Positions 41,794 to 47,607 of a stretch of 47,607 bases of DNA are shown here, piece by piece. Source of the DNA: Thiotrichales bacterium. Its GTDB lineage: Bacteria; Pseudomonadota; Gammaproteobacteria; Thiomicrospirales; Thiomicrospiraceae. Positions within the stretch are counted from its first letter, which is position 1. Every line of letters starts with the position of its first letter. The position numbers were made by a program, and so were the translations under genes. A model generated the notes under the pieces. That model was not told the DNA's origin. It saw only the letters and a program-made list of their open reading frames with translations, and did no database searches. The DNA is taken from the NCBI GenBank assembly GCA_016936535.1, contig JAFGXP010000032.1, positions 1 to 47,607 of the forward strand. The letters run 5' to 3'.

Positions 41794-41929
41794 ATGGAAT
41801 TCCCCTGCGTTGAATGCGCACGTTTTTTGATTTTTGATGCGTTTTCAAAGGCGGTGAGAGACAAAAATAAACCCATGGTCGCGCTAGGAACTGGATAGCA
41901 AATTGTTTATAGTTTTAGCGCACATCCTC

Positions 41930-41957
41930 GCGACTGAAAGTTCAATCAATCAGTCGC
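41930..41957 (+). other. Hairpin in cytochrome b561 leader
   Basis: GCGACTGA at 41930-41937 and TCAGTCGC at 41950-41957 form a perfect 8-bp stem with a 12-base loop, 40 bases upstream of the cytochrome b561 start. No T-run follows, so it is a leader hairpin or operator rather than a terminator. Confidence 0.5.
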
Positions 41958-41997
41958 AATTTGGGTGATAAAAGCTAACTTTTTAGAGGAAAAACAA

Positions 41998-42558
41998 ATG
42001 GATACGGTACAAAAATTGAGCGGGCAAACCCGCTTTTTGCATTGGGTGGTGGCGCTCGGCATGATTATGATGTTAGCCAGCGGGATTTACATGCATGAAA
42101 CCAAGGCTTACGGGCTCTATTTCTGGCACAAGTCATTTGGTGTTTTACTCATTGCGTTTGTATTGTGGCGCATCTACTGGCGTCTGAAAAACGGTTGGCC
42201 GCAGCCAGTACGTCCGCTAAAAAACTATGAGGCGATTTTGTCGCGCTCAGTGCATTGGTTGTTGATTGTCGGCACGATTTTGATGCCGATTTCTGGGATG
42301 ATGATGTCCGGTTTAGGCGGGCACGGTGTTCCGTTTTTTGGGATTGAGTTGATTGCACGTAATCCAGATCCGGCCGATCCGCAAAAAGTGATTGCTTTGA
42401 ATGCCACCTTCGCTGGTATCGGTAAAACGCTGCATGGGGTGGGAGGCACTTTGATTATTGCTGCCGTCTTATTGCATTTTGCCGCGGCTTTAAAACACCA
42501 TTTTGTCGATCAGGACAGCACCTTGAGTCGCATGCTAGGCCGTCATCGCTCGCGTTAA
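41998..42558 (+). CDS. Cytochrome b561 family protein
   Basis: ATG 41998 has AGAGGA upstream; a longer frame from 41965 starts in the leader. The 186-residue protein has four membrane helices with histidines placed for two b haems: R-F-L-H-W-V-V-A, W-H-K-S-F-G-V-L, S-V-H-W-L-L and, near the C-terminus, L-H-G-V-G and L-L-H-F-A-A-A-L-K-H-H. This is the YodB/YceJ-type bacterial b561, an inner-membrane protein passing electrons between quinone and an unknown partner, possibly superoxide. YceI partners, often adjacent, are not seen. Its stop codon overlaps the stop of the convergent next gene. Confidence 0.92.
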   Translation: MDTVQKLSGQTRFLHWVVALGMIMMLASGIYMHETKAYGLYFWHKSFGVLLIAFVLWRIYWRLKNGWPQPVRPLKNYEAILSRSVHWLLIVGTILMPISGMMMSGLGGHGVPFFGIELIARNPDPADPQKVIALNATFAGIGKTLHGVGGTLIIAAVLLHFAAALKHHFVDQDSTLSRMLGRHRSR

Positions 42559-43274
42559 AAATCTAAGCAGACCACAAGATTGCTGGTGCTGTGCATCAGC
42601 AAATCTTGGCGTTGACGCACTTTTCTTGGCAAAGCTTGTAGATGCGTCAAAATCTGTGCCGTCTCTTCCGTTGGTGTCTTCTGCTGATTGGCCTCGAGCC
42701 GATTCCACAGGTTGTACAACAGTCGTCCGCCAGGCTTAACGCACTCGGCCAATTGTTGATGAAACGCCTGGGCACAAAGTTCGGCAGGCAGGCCTTGCGC
42801 ATCAAACAAATCTACTAAAATCCCATCATAGCCTAAAGCTTTTTGCGTTTGGCAGGCTTGAGCCAGCTCGGCAATAAATGCAATCGCATCGGCTTGTACG
42901 CTTTCGATTTCCGGCACTTGGGGCAGTTGAAAATAGCGATAGGCTACCTCAATCACCAGTTCACGCAGTTCGACAATCGTAATGTGCACCTTTGGCAAGG
43001 TGTGATGCAGATGGGTGGCCATAATCCCGCCACCCATACCCAGCATTAAAATGCGATAGCCCGCGGATTTTGGCTGCTGATAATAATGATCGCTCAGTTG
43101 GGCCAGCATGGTCTGTTGATATTCAAAGTTCAGCGTCATGGGTGCATGCCGAAACTGGCAGCTCTGTTCAATAGGCGAATCAAAGTGCAACTTGCGCAGA
43201 GTACGATTTTCGACCACTTCAATCAAGCCATATTCATCACGCGCTTTAAATACTACGGTGCCGCCAAACCTCAC
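42555..43274 (-). CDS. Spermidine-synthase-like protein (class I methyltransferase fold)
   Basis: I place the start at GTG 43274, which overlaps the upstream stop as GTGA and has GGAG 8 bases before; ATG 43295 and 43307 are alternatives. The 239-residue protein has the SpeE-like fold: M-L-G-M-G-G-G-I-M nucleotide-type loop, V-E-L-R-E-L-V-I-E-V-A and G-I-L-V-D-L-F-D-A. The catalytic D-S-x-D-P motif of true spermidine synthases reads V-D-L-F-D here, so polyamine synthesis is doubtful. Such homologues are widespread and uncharacterised. It is translationally coupled to the thioredoxin-like gene. Confidence 0.83.
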   Translation of the reverse strand: MRFGGTVVFKARDEYGLIEVVENRTLRKLHFDSPIEQSCQFRHAPMTLNFEYQQTMLAQLSDHYYQQPKSAGYRILMLGMGGGIMATHLHHTLPKVHITIVELRELVIEVAYRYFQLPQVPEIESVQADAIAFIAELAQACQTQKALGYDGILVDLFDAQGLPAELCAQAFHQQLAECVKPGGRLLYNLWNRLEANQQKTPTEETAQILTHLQALPRKVRQRQDLLMHSTSNLVVCLDF

Positions 43275-43810
43275 GATTGTGGCTCCGTTTGCCATCCGGC
43301 CCACCATAAACGCAGGCGCAAGCCGATTGAACTGCTGAGCCCGACTTCGACAAATTCAATTTGGCCATTCGGTGCAATCACAAAGTCAGCGGGCACGCCT
43401 TTGGCGCCAAACTGTTTGGCAATGGCTCCGTCTAGGTCGTTGACGATCAGTGCGGGGTTCATTCCGTGCTCTTTGGCATAGGCGAGTAATTGTTCGTCAT
43501 CACCAGACTGGGTGGCAATACTGATGACCGGATAGTCGGCGGCAAGGTTTTCGATCCCATCGCGACTAAACGTACAAATGGGACACCAAGTGGCCCAAAT
43601 GTGTACCAGAACCGGCTCGCCTGTTGCGTTCATCGCCTGTAAATCGATGGTTTGCCCGCTGAGACTCTGCAACTTGAGGATTGGCGCTTGGCCTTGAATG
43701 ACATCGCCTTGCATATAAGGGCGCAGTGCCAGATAAACGGCAACAAAGACCAGTACGGTCAGTAGGTTTTGCACCCACCCTTTTTGCCATAATTTTTTTG
43801 GCGCTTCCAT
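43271..43810 (-). CDS. Membrane-anchored thioredoxin-like protein (TlpA/ScsD type)
   Basis: GGAGTCGCAA precedes ATG 43810. The 179-residue protein has one N-terminal membrane anchor (about 14-30) and a periplasmic thioredoxin domain with active site W-C76-P-I-C79 and the cis-proline loop K-G-V-P-A-D-F-V-I. C-P-I-C is unlike the C-G-P-C of thioredoxin; similar sequences are annotated as protein disulfide oxidoreductases. It could act in thiol redox control, copper tolerance or cytochrome c maturation. It is coupled to the spermidine-synthase-like gene; a functional link is not established. Confidence 0.9.
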   Translation of the reverse strand: MEAPKKLWQKGWVQNLLTVLVFVAVYLALRPYMQGDVIQGQAPILKLQSLSGQTIDLQAMNATGEPVLVHIWATWCPICTFSRDGIENLAADYPVISIATQSGDDEQLLAYAKEHGMNPALIVNDLDGAIAKQFGAKGVPADFVIAPNGQIEFVEVGLSSSIGLRLRLWWAGWQTEPQS

Positions 43811-43885
43811 TTGCGACTCCTTCTAGTCAGGCGAATAAACGGCGCTTATTATAGCCGATAATATTTTCTAAATCGGGAGTGCACA

Positions 43886-44521
43886 ATGGACGCAAATTTT
43901 TGGCATGAAATGTGGCAAAGCGGCGTGGTCGGATTTCATCAGCAACAGGTGAACCGCTTTTTACGCGATTATTGGCCCAATTTAGGGTTGCAGGGCGATG
44001 AGCAAGTGCTGGTGCCTTTGTGTGGGAAATCCTTGGATATGCTTTGGCTCAAGCAGTTAGGGCATGAGGTGTTAGGGGTAGAGTTGTCGAAACAGGCGCT
44101 GGAAGCGTTTTTGTTAGAAAATCAGTTAGACGCCAAGCCACTGCAGCGAGGGGCATATTGCGGCTATGAATTGCCACAGATGACCTTGTTGTGTGGCGAT
44201 TTTTTTCAATTGGACACCCAAGATTGCCTGAGAGTACGCGCGGTTTATGATCGCGCTGCCTTGATTGCACTTCCCCCAGCGATGCGCCGCGATTATGCGC
44301 AACATTTACAAGCGCTCTTGCCTAAAGAGGCGGTAATGCTGTTGGTGATTATGGAGTATGACCAAGCGATAATGGCGGGGCCACCCTTTGCGGTGAGCGA
44401 AGCGGAGGTGCGCGATCTTTTTTCTCAATTTGCCCAGATTGAGGTGGTGGATTCTGAGCGCTTCTTACGTAAAGGGGTGCCGGTTACCGAAAAGGTGTTA
44501 TTGCTTCGGCCTGCCTCTTAG
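43886..44521 (+). CDS. tpm: Thiopurine S-methyltransferase
   Basis: CGGGAG precedes ATG 43886 at 7 bases. The 211-residue protein is a typical bacterial TPMT: M-D-A-N-F-W-H-E-M-W-Q at the N-terminus, V-L-V-P-L-C-G-K-S-L-D-M as SAM-binding loop, G-V-E-L-S and Y-D-R-A-A-L-I-A-L-P. It transfers a methyl group from SAM to thiopurines in vitro; in bacteria it has been linked to methylation of selenium and tellurium oxyanions. It is cytosolic and monocistronic. Its stop overlaps that of the convergent nucleotidase gene. Confidence 0.94.
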   Translation: MDANFWHEMWQSGVVGFHQQQVNRFLRDYWPNLGLQGDEQVLVPLCGKSLDMLWLKQLGHEVLGVELSKQALEAFLLENQLDAKPLQRGAYCGYELPQMTLLCGDFFQLDTQDCLRVRAVYDRAALIALPPAMRRDYAQHLQALLPKEAVMLLVIMEYDQAIMAGPPFAVSEAEVRDLFSQFAQIEVVDSERFLRKGVPVTEKVLLLRPAS

Positions 44522-45177
44522 TGCGGCATAATTTCAGAGAAGCTTTCAAAATGGGCAAAGCCTTGTGGATCAATCCGACCGAGTTTTGGACTGACAAACG
44601 TGGCACAAAGTGGCAAGGCAATGCCGTAACGTTGGGCGGTTTCCAACGCTTTGAGGTTATCGTCAATCAGCAAGGTGCGTTTTGGGTCATAGGGCGTTAC
44701 GCGCTGAATTTCTGACCAGATTCGGATATCTTCTTTGGGCATGCCTAAGTCGTGAGCGGAAATTAGGGTGTGAAAATAGCGGCCGATTTCAGTCATTTCC
44801 AACTTTAAGGCCAAACTATCACGATGCGCGTTGGTCACCATCACGACCCGCTTGCCATGCCGGCGAAGCGCGGCAAGAAAGTCGAGTACTTCTGGATGAA
44901 CGCGAATTTCTTCTTTAAAACCGCGTTTGAGTTCGGCAATATTCAACTCTAACTTCGCGCTCCAAAAATCTAGGCAATACCAGTTCAGTGTGCCGGCATG
45001 CGATTCAATTTCGCGGTGGATTTTGGCTTTGGCTGAGCGAATCGAAATATGATTTTTATAGGCATAAGCTTCGGGAACCGCATGCATCCAAAAATGGTGA
45101 TCAAAATGTAAGTCGAGCAGCGTGCCGTCCATGTCCAGTAATACGGTATCGAATTGGTTCCAGTCTAGCGTCTGCAT
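44518..45177 (-). CDS. yrfG: HAD-family GMP/IMP nucleotidase (YrfG-like)
   Basis: The ORF is open to 45288, but ATG 45177 (M-Q-T-L-D-W-N-Q-F-D) with AAGGGA upstream gives 219 residues, the YrfG size. HAD motif I is L-L-D15-M-D17-G-T-L; motif II is M-V-T-N-A-H; motif IV L-L-I-D-D-N-L. YrfG dephosphorylates GMP and IMP in purine turnover. Close HAD relatives have other substrates, so the function is likely rather than sure. Divergent from nudE with 64 bases between, as in related genomes where the two are neighbours. Confidence 0.88.
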   Translation of the reverse strand: MQTLDWNQFDTVLLDMDGTLLDLHFDHHFWMHAVPEAYAYKNHISIRSAKAKIHREIESHAGTLNWYCLDFWSAKLELNIAELKRGFKEEIRVHPEVLDFLAALRRHGKRVVMVTNAHRDSLALKLEMTEIGRYFHTLISAHDLGMPKEDIRIWSEIQRVTPYDPKRTLLIDDNLKALETAQRYGIALPLCATFVSPKLGRIDPQGFAHFESFSEIMPH

Positions 45178-45241
45178 TGGCAAGCGATTTCCCTTAGCGT
45201 ATGATGAAGCCCACTCTAATATCCGTGCGAGTTGAAAAGAG

Positions 45242-45790
45242 ATGAGCCAAAAATTGCCCGTTATTTTAGCGGAAAAGATTGCCGCCAAGTCACGGATTTT
45301 TACCGTTCAGGCTCAGCATTTGGCGTTTGCTAACGGCACCGAAGTGTTCTATGAGCGTCTGTTGGGAAGTCAAGGCGGTGCGGTGTTGATTATCCCCCTG
45401 TTGGCCGATGGCAATCTGTTATTGGTTCGAGAATTTGGTGCCGGCGTTGGCCGCTATGAGTTGGGGTTTCCTAAGGGAAAGGTTGATCCAGGGGAAACTT
45501 GGCGTGAAGCCGCCTTGCGTGAAAGCCAAGAAGAAATCGGTTTTTTGCCAAAAAAGCTGGTCTGGCTCGACAGCGTGACCTTGGCAGCCGGTTATATGAC
45601 GCATCAAACGCATATTGTTCTTGCCACCGATCTTGAGCCATCAAGTGCCATCGGAGATGAGCCCGAACCTTTACAAATTGTTCCTTGGCCTCTAGAGCGC
45701 TGGGCGGAACTGTTGTCCGAGGCCGATTTTTCCGAAGGACGCGCCTACGCTGCGCTTTTATTACTGCTTAAACATCTAGGAAAAATTTAA
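45242..45790 (+). CDS. nudE: ADP-compounds hydrolase NudE
   Basis: The 182-residue protein carries a perfect Nudix box: G-K-V-D-P-G-E-T-W-R-E-A-A-L-R-E-S-Q-E-E-I-G, and flanking P-K-G, E-L-G-F and S-L-A-like motifs of the ADP-ribose/ADP-compound subgroup. NudE hydrolyses ADP-ribose, Ap3A and NADH to AMP and a phosphate ester. The stop and the cysQ start overlap as TAATG, so the two are translationally coupled, as they are in other gammaproteobacteria. Confidence 0.94.
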   Translation: MSQKLPVILAEKIAAKSRIFTVQAQHLAFANGTEVFYERLLGSQGGAVLIIPLLADGNLLLVREFGAGVGRYELGFPKGKVDPGETWREAALRESQEEIGFLPKKLVWLDSVTLAAGYMTHQTHIVLATDLEPSSAIGDEPEPLQIVPWPLERWAELLSEADFSEGRAYAALLLLLKHLGKI

Positions 45791-46674
45791 TGACCGAGTC
45801 AATCTCTCACACTCAATTGCAGCAGTGGTTGCCGCAGGTTTGTCTCATTGCTTTGCAGGCTGGCCGAGGGATTTCGCAAATGTACCGTGAACATTGCGCG
45901 CATCAAGGGTTGGCAGTGGAACGCAAAGGCGATGGTACACCGGTTACCCAAGCTGACCGAGATGCTGATGAGTTGATTTATCGCGCTCTGCAAGCGATGA
46001 CGCCGGAGATTCCTTTGGTTACCGAAGAGAGTGTGGCGCAGTTCGCCTTTGCTGAGCGTCAAGATTGGCATACCTATTGGCTGGTAGATCCGCTGGATGG
46101 AACCAAAGAGTTCATTGAGGCGACCGGTGAATACAGCGTCAATATTGCGTTGATTATTAATCATCAACCCGTTTTGGGCGTGGTATTTGGCCCAGAGGTT
46201 GGCAAATTGTATTTTGCTTTGCGCGGGGAGGCGGCCTATGGACTGACGATTGCAGTGCAGCAGTTAGATCTTGAGCACCTGTCTATGCCAAGTTTGCTCG
46301 CGCAAGCTCAGCCGATTCACAGCGCAAAAATGCAACCGAATCAACTTACCAAGGTGGCAGTCAGTCGCCATCATGGCGGCCGCACCCAGCATTTCATGAG
46401 CCAGTTGGGCGCGTGTGAGACCATCAAAATGGGCTCAGCGTTGAAAGCCTGTTTGGTTGCAGAGGGCGCCGCCCACGTTTATCCGCGTTTTGGCCCCACG
46501 TCCTTATGGGATACAGCCGCCTCGCAGGTGATTGTTGAAATGGCGGGCGGTGCGATGCTCAATGCAGCCAAACATCCCCTAGAATATGTACAGACCCCAT
46601 CCTTGTTAAACCCCTCTTTTATGGTGGTTTGTCAAAGCGACTACGCTTGGCCACCCATTCCAGAAGTCTTGTAA
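45790..46674 (+). CDS. cysQ: 3'(2'),5'-bisphosphate nucleotidase CysQ
   Basis: The 294-residue protein belongs to the inositol-monophosphatase superfamily: V-T-E-E-S, the metal-binding W-L-V-D-P-L-D-G-T-K-E-F and, near the C-terminus, L-W-D-T-A-A-S-Q-V-I-V-E-M-A-G-G. CysQ converts 3'-phosphoadenosine-5'-phosphate to AMP, removing the by-product of PAPS use in sulfate assimilation. It overlaps nudE by one base; both handle adenine nucleotide by-products. No intrinsic terminator is seen downstream. Confidence 0.94.
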   Translation: MTESISHTQLQQWLPQVCLIALQAGRGISQMYREHCAHQGLAVERKGDGTPVTQADRDADELIYRALQAMTPEIPLVTEESVAQFAFAERQDWHTYWLVDPLDGTKEFIEATGEYSVNIALIINHQPVLGVVFGPEVGKLYFALRGEAAYGLTIAVQQLDLEHLSMPSLLAQAQPIHSAKMQPNQLTKVAVSRHHGGRTQHFMSQLGACETIKMGSALKACLVAEGAAHVYPRFGPTSLWDTAASQVIVEMAGGAMLNAAKHPLEYVQTPSLLNPSFMVVCQSDYAWPPIPEVL

Positions 46675-46884
46675 AGCGCGTTGCACTTAAAGAGGGCGGT
46701 ATTCTGTCTTTTTGGGTGCAACCTGCTTTTCTGAAGTGCTTAAGCGCAGTCTGATTTTCAATGCTTTTTACTTTTATTTAATTAAGTAGTTGAAAATTAA
46801 CGCTAATTTTTGGTTGGCACAAAATGAGTTTTAACTAGTTCGAAATTGATTTATTTACCCTAACGCGTCTTGGAGACTCTAGAG

Positions 46885-47547
46885 ATGAAAAAAACACTCA
46901 ACCTAAAACCTCTTCTTTTATCACTTGCTATCGCGGGTTCTGCCGCGCTTTCGGTTGTGCCTTCGGTCGCGAGTGCAGAGGTCGCTTATAACGCAGCGGT
47001 CACGAACTTCTACCTATGGCGCGGTCAGGATTTAAGCAACGGTCAAGCTGCGGTTTCTGGTGGAGCCGATTATAGCCACGATTCTGGTTTCTACGCTGGG
47101 GTGTGGGGGATTTCGGAGGATGATGGTACGGAATTCGACCTCTATGCCGGTTATGGTCTTACAAGTGGGGATTTTGGATTGAACTTAGCTTACTGGGCAT
47201 ATTTCTATCCTTCTGACGGAACCGAGTCAAAATTCTCTCGTGGTGACGGCACCTTTCTTTCAGAGTATGAAGTAACCGCTTCTTACTTGGATTTCTCTTT
47301 GACCGCGATGATTGAAACTCAAGAACGTGATGATATTTATTATGTCGCCAATTACAGCATTGGCCCTGTTGGATTGTCAGCCGGTTACTATGATTTTGAT
47401 GCCGCAAACGCAGACTACAGCCATTACACCATCAGCTATGCGGCTACCGACAACCTTACATTGGCCGTCTCTAAAGCCCAAGGCGATGGACGTGCTGAAA
47501 AAGATGAAAAACCACTCTTCAACGTAGCCTATAGCTTCACTTTCTAA
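46885..47547 (+). CDS. TorF-family putative porin
   Basis: GGAG lies 9 bases before ATG 46885; an earlier ATG-like start at 46870 overlaps that site. The 220-residue protein has a signal peptide (cleavage after A-S-A, about residue 32) and begins its mature part with the family pattern Y-N-A-A-V-T-N-F-Y-L-W-R-G-Q-D-L-S. The rest is alternating aromatic/polar beta strands (A-G-V-W-G-I-S, Y-A-G-Y-G, ending F-N-V-A-Y-S-F-T-F with a C-terminal Phe), an outer-membrane barrel. Substrate unknown. It is monocistronic with its own terminator. Confidence 0.9.
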   Translation: MKKTLNLKPLLLSLAIAGSAALSVVPSVASAEVAYNAAVTNFYLWRGQDLSNGQAAVSGGADYSHDSGFYAGVWGISEDDGTEFDLYAGYGLTSGDFGLNLAYWAYFYPSDGTESKFSRGDGTFLSEYEVTASYLDFSLTAMIETQERDDIYYVANYSIGPVGLSAGYYDFDAANADYSHYTISYAATDNLTLAVSKAQGDGRAEKDEKPLFNVAYSFTF

Positions 47548-47575
47548 ACGTTCTCTCTCTGAGGATGACCGCATC

Positions 47576-47599
47576 AAGGGGGCGCAATGCCCCTTTTTT
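47576..47599 (+). terminator. Terminator after the porin gene
   Basis: AAGGGG (47576 on) pairs with CCCCTT (47590-47595) over an 8-base loop, followed by a T-run to the end of the hairpin. It lies about 28 bases after the porin stop. Confidence 0.88.
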
Positions 47600-47607
47600 A
47601 TGCCTAA

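Noticed and set aside
42555-42558. Overlapping stop codons of convergent genes (also at 44518-44521) as a regulatory feature
   Set aside because: Short stop overlaps are common in compact bacterial genomes and carry no further signal.

Overview
The window looks like a chromosomal segment of a halotolerant, CO2-fixing, sulfur-oxidising gammaproteobacterium of the Thiomicrospira / Hydrogenovibrio / Thiomicrorhabdus type. The basis is inference: a form II RuBisCO of 459 residues with cbbQ, cbbO and two LysR regulators, a complete ectoine pathway with its dedicated aspartate kinase, a SulP anion transporter, an ArsR regulator with the cysteine pair of persulfide sensors, and gammaproteobacterial housekeeping genes (nrdB, nudE, cysQ, uup, a YrfG-like nucleotidase). 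I saw no rRNA, tRNA, CRISPR, transposase or phage gene.

Layout. 1-3377: a truncated lipoprotein, an exopolysaccharide-initiating sugar transferase, a SprA-like metalloprotease and the ArsR regulator. 3675-9352: a CtpA-type protease, a DJ-1/PfpI protein and a fused 5-oxoprolinase. 9519-12234: a YihY/BrkB membrane protein overlapping a FecCD-type permease and its ATPase. 12224-15800 (minus): a compact four-gene operon of histidine phosphatase, amphi-Trp protein, PhoU-like/APH-like kinase and ATP-grasp enzyme. It resembles the computationally named 'GAK' systems with a different kinase, and is the best candidate here for an undescribed system. 15922-20036: nrdB, an unknown exported protein and SulP. 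20200-24050: ectABC-ask, closed by a strong terminator. 24364-31359: the carbon-fixation locus lysR-orf-cbbO-cbbQ-cbbM with a divergent cbbR.

31392-38273: an exported esterase, two unknown exported proteins, a poly-HAMP chemoreceptor and ABC-F protein Uup. 38481-42558: a small conserved protein, a two-component system followed by a His-rich Spy-like periplasmic protein, and a cytochrome b561. The promoter regions of the kinase gene and of the Spy-like gene share a TTGCACA-N3-TTTGCA element, suggesting an autoregulated regulon. 42555-47547: a spermidine-synthase-like protein coupled to a membrane thioredoxin, thiopurine methyltransferase, YrfG-like nucleotidase, nudE-cysQ and a TorF-type porin closed by a terminator.

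How it fits together: CbbM fixes CO2, CbbQ/CbbO reactivate it, two LysR proteins probably set expression, and SulP may import bicarbonate or sulfate. Ectoine provides osmoprotection. CysQ and the ArsR protein fit sulfur metabolism. All functions rest on reading motifs in the translated sequence; no database search was possible.
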